Positions 7,973 to 15,081 of a DNA stretch of 16,188 nt are shown piece after piece; position 1 is the stretch's first letter, and each line of letters begins with the position of its first letter. This DNA comes from CAZKEW01 sp964580435. GTDB lineage: Bacteria > Acidobacteriota > Aminicenantia > Aminicenantales > UBA8522. A program made the position numbers and the translations under genes. Location: positions 1 through 16,188 of the forward strand of contig CAZOKP010000061.1 of assembly GCA_964580435.1 (NCBI GenBank). Reading direction: 5' to 3'. The notes under the pieces were generated by a model, which did not search any database, had not been told where the DNA came from, and saw only the letters and a list, made by a program, of their open reading frames with translations.

Positions 7973-9112
7973 TCAGGAAGTGGAGAGGAGGCTTTTGGTC
8001 TTTTTCATGAAAGCGTCAAAGCTCTGCTCATTCATTTCCACTCTGATATCAGGCTCTGCACCCCGACCCCATAATTGTTCTCCGGAATTGAGGCAAAATA
8101 TTCCCGACGTGAGGATAACGGACGTCTGGTCACCCAGCAAGATGAACTGGTGTTTTGCCGCCAAGCCGAGCGTCTGAAGGCCGACGATCTTGGCCCGTTT
8201 GGACTTCTTGAGGACGGCAGCGACGGCCTCCGCCGGCCCCATCGTGGCTTGATTGGTCCAAATCACGAGAGGGAGGTGAGCCAGAATGGGCTCGTCGGGC
8301 GCCGAAAAAGCCTCTTTCGTCCCTCCCTTTTTTTCCAGGTAGCCGATATTTTCTGCCTTTAGGAAGAGGTTGATAAATTGTTGGGCTTCTTCGAAGCTTC
8401 CTTCCTGGCAGTTTCGGAGGTCGATAATCAATGGTTTCTTGCGCTTCTCGAGATCCGGCCGAAGCTCTGTCTTGATCTCGCTCAGGCAGGGCGGGTCCAG
8501 CCTGGCGATCTTCAGGACGCCGCTGGTTCCTTCTTGAACCGAAAGCTTGATCGGGTCGCCAAAAAGCAGGGACCTTTCCACTTTGAAATCGATGGTGTCT
8601 GCTTCCCTGAGAATCTTAAGATTAAGGGGCGTTTCCTCTTTGTCCCGCAAATAAAGGTTGACCTCGGTCAGGCTCATCGTCGGCGTGGTCAGCCCGTCGA
8701 TCTCTGTGATCAAGTCGCCGACCTGAAGGCCGCTTTTTTCTGCCGGAGAGTTTTCGACGATGCCGACGATCTGAGGAAAGGCGCCGTACTCTTTGAAAAG
8801 TCCGATACCCGGTTCCCTCAACTGCGCGTCTTTTTGATCCAGATACCGGGCCGTGCTCTTTTTGTCCAGATAGCTGGAGGTGTTGTCCAGCGAATTCACC
8901 AGCCCTTGGAATGACCCGTCCATGGTCTTAACAGCGTCCTTTTCTTCGATATAGTCGTTCTTGATCAATCGAATGACCGCCTCGAGAAGATAAATGTTCT
9001 TGGGGGGCGGCGTTGAGCCGGCGGCGACGGCCCGGACGATGCTCTTCTCGAACACAAAGAAAAGGGAGAGAGTGAGAAGGCTGGCGGCGAGAATATATTT
9101 TGCTCTCTTCAT
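7973..9112 (-). CDS. S41-family (CtpA-like) PDZ protein, apparently lacking the catalytic dyad
   Basis: The 379-aa protein has the layout of a carboxyl-terminal processing protease. There is an N-terminal signal or anchor (8-22), a helical cap (about 40-95), a PDZ domain (about 98-180, including GIVENSPAEKSGLQVGDLITEIDG) and a C-terminal S41 core (PLIIDLRN at 227-234, then PLVIWTNQATMGPAEAVAAVLK). In active members the core reads roughly G-[ST]-A-S-A-S-E, followed 25 residues after the catalytic Ser by Lys in FGKG. Aligning on the conserved Glu295 and on VG/TLG (310-316) puts Gly292 at the Ser position and Leu317 at the Lys position. Both catalytic residues therefore appear lost, with no frameshift or stop. 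It may be a scaffold or adaptor to the adjacent EnvC-like protein; that role is inference. Confidence 0.88.
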   Translation of the reverse strand: MKRAKYILAASLLTLSLFFVFEKSIVRAVAAGSTPPPKNIYLLEAVIRLIKNDYIEEKDAVKTMDGSFQGLVNSLDNTSSYLDKKSTARYLDQKDAQLREPGIGLFKEYGAFPQIVGIVENSPAEKSGLQVGDLITEIDGLTTPTMSLTEVNLYLRDKEETPLNLKILREADTIDFKVERSLLFGDPIKLSVQEGTSGVLKIARLDPPCLSEIKTELRPDLEKRKKPLIIDLRNCQEGSFEEAQQFINLFLKAENIGYLEKKGGTKEAFSAPDEPILAHLPLVIWTNQATMGPAEAVAAVLKKSKRAKIVGLQTLGLAAKHQFILLGDQTSVILTSGIFCLNSGEQLWGRGAEPDIRVEMNEQSFDAFMKKTKSLLSTS

Positions 9113-9145
9113 GGTCTTTTCCCCGGGAGAGGGATAGTCATTCTA

Positions 9146-10306
9146 TCATCTTCGCTTGAGCCATTGCAAGGGATCGAGGGGTTTCGTCTTGTAGCGAATT
9201 TCGAGATAGAGACAGAGGCCGTTGAGCGACCCGGAATCGCCGACTTCGGCGATCGGCTGATCGACCCGAACGAAATCGCCCCTGTTGACCAGGAAATCGG
9301 CGCAATGGCCGTAGAGGGAATAATAATTCATCCCGTGGTCGATGATGATCAGGTTTCCGTAGCCCTGAAAATAGTCCGCATAGACGACCTTTCCCGAGTG
9401 CACCGAGCGGATGACGCTCTCGTCCTTCCGGGGGGCGATTTCGATGCCGTTATTCATGACCACGGTGTTGAATTGAGGATGCTTTTCCAGGCCGTAGCGG
9501 GTGATGACCTTTCCGGCGATGGGCCAGGGGAGTTTGCCTTTTTTTTCATAAAAGGGGACGAATTTAAACGGCAGGATGATCTCCTGGCTGGCCAGCTTGT
9601 CCATCAGAGACTGGAGGTGCTGGGCCCGGTCATTCTGCTCTTCCAGGGCCTTCTGGTAGGTCTTTATGTTTCTCTGAATCTCCTGAATAAGGGCCTTGTT
9701 CTCGACCTCCTGAGCCTCGAGGTCTTTCCTTTTCTGGCCGGCCTCCTGGATGTACCGGGCCAATTCCGCTCTTTTTGACCTCTGGGCTTCCTCGGCCGCG
9801 CTGAGCTCGGACAGGGTCTTCATGTAACTCGTGATGGCTTCCTGCTGGTAGCGGGCCAATAAGCTCAGGTTTCTTGCTTCGGAAAAAACGGCGCTCATGT
9901 TCTGTGCCTCGAACAGGAATTGGAGAAAGTCGAACCTCCCGTATTTGTAAAGCGTCACCAGGGTCTTTTCGATGGCCAGCCGTTCCCGCTGGAGCTTACC
10001 CTTGAGGCCGGCGATATCCCTTTTGACCAGGGCGATTTCCTGGGAGGTCTTTTGCATCTGAACGTTGTAGAGTTCCAGCTCGCTCCTGATCAATTTTTTA
10101 TTGAAGGCGATCCTATCGAGCTGTGAAAGCAGGGTCGATTCTTTCTTATTCTCTTCCTGGATTCTCGCCTGGAGGGACCGGACCGCCTCTTTGATTGTTG
10201 CCAGGCGCTTTTCCAGATCAGTGAGGTCCTGCTGGGCGAAGACCGTCCGCGCAAGCACAAGAGCCAGGATCAGCCCGAAGGCTTTCCGTCTATTTTCTCG
10301 AGACAT
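9146..10306 (-). CDS. envC: EnvC-like murein hydrolase activator (M23/LytM-like, degenerate)
   Basis: EnvC-type proteins are periplasmic and activate cell-wall amidases at division. This 386-aa protein has a signal peptide (cleavage after VFA, about residue 24) and long coiled coils (about 27-120 and 150-242). It ends in a LytM/M23 domain (about 259-384: WPIAGKVITRYG ... GYGNLIIIDHGMNYYSLYGH ... PLDPLQWLK). The zinc site is degenerate: the HxGID motif reads N285-N-G-I-E289 and the HLH motif reads C365-L-Y367, while His334 remains. This matches the non-catalytic LytM domain of E. coli EnvC, so an activator role is more likely than endopeptidase activity. Its start lies inside the end of the upstream membrane-protein gene (17-base overlap), and the S41-like gene follows after 33 bases. 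Confidence 0.87.
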   Translation of the reverse strand: MSRENRRKAFGLILALVLARTVFAQQDLTDLEKRLATIKEAVRSLQARIQEENKKESTLLSQLDRIAFNKKLIRSELELYNVQMQKTSQEIALVKRDIAGLKGKLQRERLAIEKTLVTLYKYGRFDFLQFLFEAQNMSAVFSEARNLSLLARYQQEAITSYMKTLSELSAAEEAQRSKRAELARYIQEAGQKRKDLEAQEVENKALIQEIQRNIKTYQKALEEQNDRAQHLQSLMDKLASQEIILPFKFVPFYEKKGKLPWPIAGKVITRYGLEKHPQFNTVVMNNGIEIAPRKDESVIRSVHSGKVVYADYFQGYGNLIIIDHGMNYYSLYGHCADFLVNRGDFVRVDQPIAEVGDSGSLNGLCLYLEIRYKTKPLDPLQWLKRR

Positions 10307-11237
10307 AAATGATTCCGCCGATAAGACCCAGGATCAGGACAAAAGCGACATCCGCGATAAGGGAAAAAGAGACGGCCGTCTGAGGACCAATCCCGTAAAA
10401 CCTGAAGATCTCGATGTAGGACCCTTCCCGGAGGCCGAGCCCGTTGATTGTGACCGGGATGCTCTGGACCAGCAGGACGATGGGAATGAAGATAAAGTAA
10501 TCGAGGAAATGGATGCGGAGATGAAGGGCTTTTCCGATCAGGAAATAATAAAAAATGACGTTGAGCTGGAGGAGAAAAGCCCAGAAGGTCGCTCGCAGGA
10601 ACGGCCCCTTTTGCGTCCGGTAATGAAGGATGGTCTCCCGGAGAAGGATGATCTTGGTCTTGAGCTTGTCGAGAAACCCCTTGCTCGGGACCGCGGCCAA
10701 GAATTTTCCGAAAAACGGCAGGAAGAAAGAGGCGACGAGGGCAAGGCCGAACAAACCGAGAAGAAGGGCTATCCAGACAATCGGGACCTGGCGCGCCATG
10801 TCGAGCCGGAAGAGGGAGGCGAAAACGGCAAAAAGGAAGAGGACGATGATCCCGGTGAAACGCTCGACCAGGACGATGGCGGAGGATTTAAGGAGAGACT
10901 TGGAATAACGGGAGCCGTCCCAGATGCGGACGATGTCTCCGCCAAAGCGCGTCGGAAGGAAATTATTGAAGAAAGTCCCCACCATATAGGACTTGATCAA
11001 AAACCCCAGCGGGACCTCGTCTCCTTGCGCCCGGGCCAGAATCTGCCAGCGATAGGCGCTGGCAAAGTAGCCGAAGGCGTGAAGCGAAAACGAGAGGACC
11101 AGCCAGTAGGGATTGACTCCCTTCAGGACGGCCCAGATGTCCTTGAAGGAAGTTTGAGTAGTCAGGATGAAAACGAGGATGGAGATGCTGAAGATAAGCT
11201 TAAGAATCAGGGCGACGAGATTCTTGCGTTTGGGCAT
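10290..11237 (-). CDS. UPF0104/YbhN-type integral membrane protein (lysylphosphatidylglycerol synthase TM-like)
   Basis: The 315-aa polytopic protein has about seven or eight hydrophobic segments, for example near 8-26, 45-62, 120-142, 152-175, 217-235, 248-262 and 293-312. It carries the family landmarks NNFLPTRFGGDIVR (91-104), VERFTG (124-129) and SIPVTINGLGLREGSY (259-274). The family includes the membrane half of MprF and flippase-like AglD/YbhN proteins, and is thought to act on lipids or lipid-linked sugars. No soluble aminoacyl-transferase domain is present, so this is not a full MprF. It is the first gene of the minus-strand block. It is divergent from the glycerate kinase gene and overlaps envC by 17 bases. 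The substrate cannot be told from sequence. Confidence 0.85.
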   Translation of the reverse strand: MPKRKNLVALILKLIFSISILVFILTTQTSFKDIWAVLKGVNPYWLVLSFSLHAFGYFASAYRWQILARAQGDEVPLGFLIKSYMVGTFFNNFLPTRFGGDIVRIWDGSRYSKSLLKSSAIVLVERFTGIIVLFLFAVFASLFRLDMARQVPIVWIALLLGLFGLALVASFFLPFFGKFLAAVPSKGFLDKLKTKIILLRETILHYRTQKGPFLRATFWAFLLQLNVIFYYFLIGKALHLRIHFLDYFIFIPIVLLVQSIPVTINGLGLREGSYIEIFRFYGIGPQTAVSFSLIADVAFVLILGLIGGIIYVSRK

Positions 11238-11258
11238 CTGCTCCGTCCATTTCCCCCT

Positions 11259-11287
11259 TTTTTACCACAAACGGCGAGGATTGTAAA
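11259..11287 (-). promoter_or_regulatory. Candidate promoter for the UPF0104-envC-S41-yibQ operon
   Basis: On the minus strand TTTACA (11287-11282) and TAAAAA (11264-11259) are separated by 17 bp, giving matches of 5 of 6 and 4 of 6. The predicted leader is about 15 nt, with a short GGAG ribosome binding site at 11244-11241. The -35 box overlaps the -35 box of the opposite promoter for the kinase. Confidence 0.4.
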
Positions 11288-11308
11288 AAATCAGGAATTG
11301 GTTATATT
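11281..11308 (+). promoter_or_regulatory. Candidate promoter of the glycerate kinase gene, nearly leaderless
   Basis: TTGTAA (11281-11286) and TATATT (11303-11308) have a 16-bp spacer. The ATG is 9 bases after the -10 box, so a transcript from here would have a leader of only about 0-3 nt. The purine-rich AGGGAA (11309-11314) would then lie mostly upstream of the transcript start. Confidence 0.4.
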
Positions 11309-11317
11309 AGGGAACAT

Positions 11318-12658
11318 ATGAGAGAAAAAGGCTTAATCCGCGCCGACCTGCCGCGCCGGGCAAGGAGCATCTTCAGGGCGGCGCTGGCTGAAGTCGACCC
11401 TGATAACCTCATCCGCAAGGCCGTGAGGAGACGGGGAGAACGGCTGTCCATTCAAGGCAGAACGATCGACGCGGGCTCTTTCGAGAACATCTATCTTATC
11501 GCTTTCGGCAAGGCGGCTCCTTTTATGGCCAAAAGTTTGTTGCGGATTTTGGGCGGCCGTTTGTCTCGGGGAATCGTGGTCTGCCGCCCGGACCATGGTC
11601 TTCCTGATGAGAGAATACTCTGCTTGCCTGCCGCACACCCCTTGCCCGATAAAAAAAGCGTGCGCGCGGCCAAAGAGATAATCGGCCTCGCTCAGCAGGC
11701 GGGCCCGAAGGACCTTATTTTTGTGCTCGTCTCGGGCGGAGGGTCGGCGCAGTTATGTCTTCCTTTGAGACCGGCGACGCTCGCAGAAAAAAGATGGGTG
11801 ACGAGAGAACTCCTCGGAGCTGGGGCCGGCATCGCCGAGCTTAACATTGTCCGCAAGCATCTCTCAGCGATCAAAGGGGGGCGCCTGGCGAAGGCCGCCC
11901 ATCCGGCCAAAATTGTGAACCTGGTCATTTCTGATGTGATCGGCAATGACCTGGAGAATATCGCTTCCGGGCCGACCTATTGGGACTCTTCCACTTATGA
12001 GGATGCCGTGCGGGTGTTGAAGAAATACAATCTTTGGACGAAGGCGCCTCATTCCCTCAAGAAGGCGCTGCTGGCCGGAGTCCGGGGGAAGACGGAGGAA
12101 ACCCTGAAGAGGGGGGACCGGGTTTTTAAAAACGTAAGCACGTTCATCATCGGCGATAATCTCCTTGCCCTGAAGGCGGCCTGGCGAAAAGCGAGGCAGC
12201 TCGGGTTTTGTCCGGTCATCCTGACCTCGAGCGACTCGGGCGAAGCCGCAGAGGCAGCCAGGAGTTATGCCTTCCTTTTGGAAGGGATTCTCCGCTCGAG
12301 GAAATCTTCCAGGAAGCCTCTCTGTTTGCTGGCCGGAGGTGAATTGACCGTCACGATCAAGGGGAAGGGGAAAGGCGGCCGGAATACGGAGTTCGCCTTG
12401 GCGGCGCTTATCGAGCTCGAAAAGAAACTGCCTGTGCTCGTGGCCAGTTTGGGGTCTGACGGCGTGGACGGGCCGACAGACGCGGCCGGCGCAATGGTGA
12501 CGCCTGCAACCGCGGCAAGAGCCAAGAAACTGGGGCTCGACCCCAAAAAATATCTGCAGAATAACGATTCCTACAATTTCTTCAAAAAGGCCGGCGGCCT
12601 CATCATCACGGGGCCGACGCGAACCAACGTGATGGATCTGCGGCTTTTTCTGGTATGA
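11318..12658 (+). CDS. Glycerate 2-kinase, MOFRL/DUF4147 family
   Basis: The enzyme phosphorylates D-glycerate with ATP to 2-phosphoglycerate, linking serine, glyoxylate or sugar-acid breakdown to glycolysis. The 446-aa length is typical. The N-terminal DUF4147 domain has FGKAAPFMA (63-71, with the conserved Lys65), VCRPDHGLP (88-96) and AAHPLPD. It continues with VSGGGSAQLCLPL (138-150), NIVRKHLSAIKGGRLA (176-191) and SDVIGNDLENIASGPT (205-220). The C-terminal MOFRL domain covers about 335-440 (LLAGGELTVTIKGKGKGGRNTEFALA ... SLGSDGVDGPTDAAGA ... GPTRTNVMD). All these motifs are intact. The name GckA or TtuD could apply, but sequence alone does not separate them. The flavodiiron gene follows after 43 bases and may share its transcript. 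Confidence 0.93.
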   Translation: MREKGLIRADLPRRARSIFRAALAEVDPDNLIRKAVRRRGERLSIQGRTIDAGSFENIYLIAFGKAAPFMAKSLLRILGGRLSRGIVVCRPDHGLPDERILCLPAAHPLPDKKSVRAAKEIIGLAQQAGPKDLIFVLVSGGGSAQLCLPLRPATLAEKRWVTRELLGAGAGIAELNIVRKHLSAIKGGRLAKAAHPAKIVNLVISDVIGNDLENIASGPTYWDSSTYEDAVRVLKKYNLWTKAPHSLKKALLAGVRGKTEETLKRGDRVFKNVSTFIIGDNLLALKAAWRKARQLGFCPVILTSSDSGEAAEAARSYAFLLEGILRSRKSSRKPLCLLAGGELTVTIKGKGKGGRNTEFALAALIELEKKLPVLVASLGSDGVDGPTDAAGAMVTPATAARAKKLGLDPKKYLQNNDSYNFFKKAGGLIITGPTRTNVMDLRLFLV

Positions 12659-12659
12659 T
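12651..12659 (+). promoter_or_regulatory. Possible extended -10 promoter for the flavodiiron gene
   Basis: TGGTATGAT has the TGn extension plus a hexamer matching TATAAT at 5 of 6 positions. It straddles the kinase stop codon. No good -35 box is seen, as is usual for extended -10 promoters. The predicted leader of about 36 nt would include the strong ribosome binding site. Confidence 0.3.
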
Positions 12660-12681
12660 GATAAGAGCGATTTAGTAAGTT

Positions 12682-12693
12682 AAGGAGAGGAGG
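12682..12693 (+). promoter_or_regulatory. Double Shine-Dalgarno for the flavodiiron gene
   Basis: AAGGAG (12682-12687) is followed at once by GGAGG (12689-12693), ending 8 bases before the ATG at 12702. This supports that start and suggests strong translation. Confidence 0.7.
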
Positions 12694-12701
12694 TTCCGAC
12701 G

Positions 12702-13904
12702 ATGCCAGCGCGCGAGATCAAGCCCGATATCTTTTGGATCGGCGTGGATGACCGGACCACGGATCTTTTCGAGGGCCTCTGGCCCATTGCCCAGGAGGGA
12801 GTCTCTTACAATTCCTACCTTGTGCTCGGCGAAAAGAAGGTGGTCATCGACCTGGCCAAGTCCGTGAAGGCCGATGAATACTTCACTCAGCTCGAGGAGG
12901 TGACGGAAGTCTCGAAGATCGACTATCTCGTCGTCAATCACATGGAGCCTGACCACACCGGGCTGCTGCGCATCTTCCGGAAGATGGCTCCTCAGGCTGT
13001 CATCCTGGGCTCAGCCAGGACGAAGGATATGTTGAGCGGGTTCTTTTCGATCCAGGACAATGTCCGTGTCGTCGGCGACGGCGAGACTCTGCCGCTCGGC
13101 CAGAGGCGCCTGAAATTTTTTTCTACTCCCTTTGTCCACTGGCCGGAGACGATCATGACCTACGAGGAATCGCACCGCATTTTGTTCTCCTGCGACGCCT
13201 TCGGCGGGTACGGCTCGGTCAGAGACTCCATTTTTGACGACGAGTGCAGGCATCTCGATTTCTACGAGAAGGAAGCGCTGCGCTATTACGCCAACATCGT
13301 GGCCAATTACAGCAGCCGCGTCCTGGATGCCATCGGCAAGCTGGCCGCCGTCCCCATCGACATCGTGGCTCCCTCCCACGGCCTCGTCTGGAGAAAAGAG
13401 CCCCAGCGCATCATTCAGCTCTATAAAAAATGGGCCGAATGCGCTTCGGGGAAAACAGAGCCGGGCATCACGCTGATCTATGGGTCGATGTACGGCCATA
13501 CTGAGAAGATGATGAACGCCGTGGCCCAGGGGATATCTCAGGCCGGCGTCCCCCTCGAGATTTTCGATGCGGCCAGGACGCACGTGAGTTACATCCTTCC
13601 TTCTTTATGGTCGAAGACAGGCGTGATGATCGGCGCCCCGACCTATGAGGTCAAACTTTTCCCGCCGGTGGCCGAAGTCCTGAACATGGCCGTCAGCAAA
13701 AGGATTTTGAACCGGAAGGCGGCCTATTTCGGAAGCTATGGCTGGAGCAGGGGAGCCCTGAAAGAACTGAAAAGCATCGTTGAGCCGGCGAAGTGGGACT
13801 TGCGGGAAAGCCTCGAGTTTGTCGGCAGCCCGAAAGAAGAAGACCTCAAAAAAGGAGAGGCGCTCGGGCGGAGTTTTGCCGAGCTTATAAAAAAGAGCGG
13901 GTGA
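12702..13904 (+). CDS. Flavodiiron protein (A-type flavoprotein, FprA/Roo family)
   Basis: This cytoplasmic enzyme reduces O2 to water and/or NO to N2O and protects anaerobes from oxygen or nitrosative stress. The 400-aa protein has a metallo-beta-lactamase-like diiron domain (about 1-250) and a flavodoxin domain (about 255-398) that binds FMN at IYGSMYGHTEKM (259-270). All six expected iron ligands are present at the family positions: His80, Glu82 and Asp84 in NHMEPDH, then His146 (PFVHWPE), Asp165 (SCDAFG) and His226 (PSHGLVWR). There is no C-terminal rubredoxin or flavin-reductase extension, so it is a class A protein needing a separate electron donor, usually rubredoxin. No rubredoxin gene is seen here. 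Sequence does not decide between O2 and NO as main substrate. Confidence 0.95.
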   Translation: MPAREIKPDIFWIGVDDRTTDLFEGLWPIAQEGVSYNSYLVLGEKKVVIDLAKSVKADEYFTQLEEVTEVSKIDYLVVNHMEPDHTGLLRIFRKMAPQAVILGSARTKDMLSGFFSIQDNVRVVGDGETLPLGQRRLKFFSTPFVHWPETIMTYEESHRILFSCDAFGGYGSVRDSIFDDECRHLDFYEKEALRYYANIVANYSSRVLDAIGKLAAVPIDIVAPSHGLVWRKEPQRIIQLYKKWAECASGKTEPGITLIYGSMYGHTEKMMNAVAQGISQAGVPLEIFDAARTHVSYILPSLWSKTGVMIGAPTYEVKLFPPVAEVLNMAVSKRILNRKAAYFGSYGWSRGALKELKSIVEPAKWDLRESLEFVGSPKEEDLKKGEALGRSFAELIKKSG

Positions 13905-13925
13905 AGAAAAAAAAGAGAACAGCAT

Positions 13926-13953
13926 TTGATTTCTCTTCATTTTCTGTTATAAT
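13926..13953 (+). promoter_or_regulatory. Promoter of the GT9 glycosyltransferase gene
   Basis: TTGATT (13926-13931) and a perfect TATAAT (13948-13953) have a 16-bp spacer. They sit in the AT-rich 155-bp gap after the flavodiiron gene. The predicted leader is about 100 nt and contains a widely spaced inverted repeat. Confidence 0.55.
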
Positions 13954-13970
13954 AATATCAAGTTTTCTTG

Positions 13971-14039
13971 TGCCGGCTGGAGAAAACTTCTGCCCACCTA
14001 ATAAATCATTTTTCCCTTTTCTGCTGACAACAGCCGGCA
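13971..14039 (+). repeat. Nine-base inverted repeat in the leader of the GT9 gene
   Basis: TGCCGGCTG (13971-13979) is repeated in exact inverse as CAGCCGGCA (14031-14039), separated by 51 bases. Both arms lie between the promoter and the start codon at 14060. In RNA they could close a long-loop stem ending about 20 nt before the ATG. Inner pairing is not extended, so this is either a leader structure or chance. Confidence 0.4.
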
Positions 14040-14059
14040 GTTTGTCCGCGGGATAAAAA

Positions 14060-14992
14060 ATGAGAAGCGCTCTCCTCTTTCGGCTGGGCGGCTTGGGCGA
14101 CCTCCTTGTCGCCTTCCCGTCCATCTCTTTGATCCGCAAAAAATATCCTTTGGCCGGTTTGACTCTTGTCTGCCGGGAAGAATACGGGGCGCTTTTGCAG
14201 GAGACGGGCGTCGTGAATCAGGTCATCCGGGGAGACAGCCCCCGGCTTTCGCCGCTTTTTTCTGAGTCTGCTGCGCCCGGAGAAAAGTTGACGGAGTGGC
14301 TCGGCGGGTTTGACCTGATCATGGGCTGGATGCACGGAGAGATGAATAATACGCTTGAAAAGGGCCTGACTTCCGCCGCGCTCCCTGGACTGTGTCAATT
14401 TGTTTACTATCAGCCTGAGAAGCCGGAGCAGATAAGCCGGTTCTTCTTCCGCAAAACATTAGAAGCCTTGGGACAAGACCCCGCTGGCGGCTCCACCTTT
14501 GAGGAATGCGCCAAGCTTCCGCTAAACCGCGCCCGGAAGAAGGGCCTCAAGCTTGTCGTTATCCACCCCGGCAGCGGCAGCGAGAGGAAATGCTGGCCCC
14601 TCGGAAACTTCTTGGAGGTGATAAACCGCCTGGGACAAAAAGAATTCAAAGGCGCGCTCGTTACCGGAGAAGCCGAAAAAAGAATGGAGTCATTGGTCGA
14701 AAAAACCGCTCTCCCTCCGGGCTGGGTCCGGCTTCGCTCTCCGTCTCTCTCGATGCTTTCCGGCCTGCTCCAGGAAGCGGACCTCTATCTGGGCAACGAT
14801 TCGGGAATCACCCATCTGGCAGCCGCCTTGGGGACGGAATCGGTAGCCCTTTTCCGGGAAGAGCTTGTCACTACCTGGAGGCCCTACGGCCGTGTCCATC
14901 TGCTCAGCGCAGCCACGCTTGAGGAGATAAACGTCGAGTCCGTCTGGAAAACAATCTTAGGATTGCTCCCCCTTCGAGGAACTCCGTTTTAA
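14060..14992 (+). CDS. Glycosyltransferase family 9 (ADP-heptose:LPS heptosyltransferase-like)
   Basis: The 310-aa GT-B enzyme belongs to the family that adds heptose to lipopolysaccharide core or related envelope glycans at the inner face of the cytoplasmic membrane. The N-domain opens with LFRLGGLGDLLVAFP; Asp14 matches the catalytic-base aspartate of WaaC/WaaF-type enzymes. The C-domain has the family nucleotide-sugar signatures VIHPGSGSERKCWP (167-180) and DLYLGNDSGITHLAAALG (241-258). It is slightly shorter than typical WaaC/WaaF (about 320-350 aa). The exact donor and acceptor cannot be read from sequence. It has its own promoter and no close partner gene, which is unusual because LPS core genes are often clustered. 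A near-palindrome (14981-14999) spans its stop codon but has no T-run, so it is not a convincing terminator. Confidence 0.88.
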   Translation: MRSALLFRLGGLGDLLVAFPSISLIRKKYPLAGLTLVCREEYGALLQETGVVNQVIRGDSPRLSPLFSESAAPGEKLTEWLGGFDLIMGWMHGEMNNTLEKGLTSAALPGLCQFVYYQPEKPEQISRFFFRKTLEALGQDPAGGSTFEECAKLPLNRARKKGLKLVVIHPGSGSERKCWPLGNFLEVINRLGQKEFKGALVTGEAEKRMESLVEKTALPPGWVRLRSPSLSMLSGLLQEADLYLGNDSGITHLAAALGTESVALFREELVTTWRPYGRVHLLSAATLEEINVESVWKTILGLLPLRGTPF

Positions 14993-15005
14993 ACAGAGTC
15001 AGAAA

Positions 15006-15022
15006 TGCACAATAATTGTGCA
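15006..15022. promoter_or_regulatory. Perfect 17-bp palindrome, operator-like
   Basis: TGCACAAT-A-ATTGTGCA is a perfect palindrome with 8-bp arms and a single central A. The same half-site TGCACAAT recurs as a direct copy at 15088-15095. This pattern is typical of a binding site for a dimeric regulator; the protein is unknown. Confidence 0.5.
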
Positions 15023-15046
15023 AACGGCCAGAACACCAGTTTTTTC

Positions 15047-15077
15047 AATAACTTATAAAAGATAGTCACAAGTTATT
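15047..15077. repeat. Inverted repeat with 8-bp arms
   Basis: AATAACTT (15047-15054) and AAGTTATT (15070-15077) are exact inverse copies separated by 15 bases. The right arm overlaps the DnaA-box match. There is a T-run at 15040-15045 next to the left arm, so read on the minus strand the stem is followed by A, C/G-poor sequence and not by a T-run; a plus-strand terminator is also not supported. Confidence 0.45.
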
Positions 15078-15081
15078 CACA
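15073..15081 (+). promoter_or_regulatory. DnaA-box match
   Basis: TTATTCACA fits the TTATNCACA consensus exactly. Near-matches (7 of 9) are AAATGCACA at 15003-15011, the inverse of GTTTGCACA at 15017-15025, ATAGTCACA at 15062-15070 and ATTTGCACA at 15085-15093. A single 9-mer match can occur by chance; the cluster is what makes it notable. Confidence 0.35.

Noticed and set aside
10101..11321. Open frame of 406 codons on the + strand
   Set aside because: It is antisense to the UPF0104 membrane protein and the end of envC, both well supported. The translation is highly charged and low in complexity, as expected for the reverse of hydrophobic helices.
14981..14999. Near-palindrome across the GT9 stop codon
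   Set aside because: The arms ACTCCGTTT and AAACAGAGT have one mismatch and a one-base loop, which cannot form a stable hairpin. No T-run follows, so it is not called a terminator.
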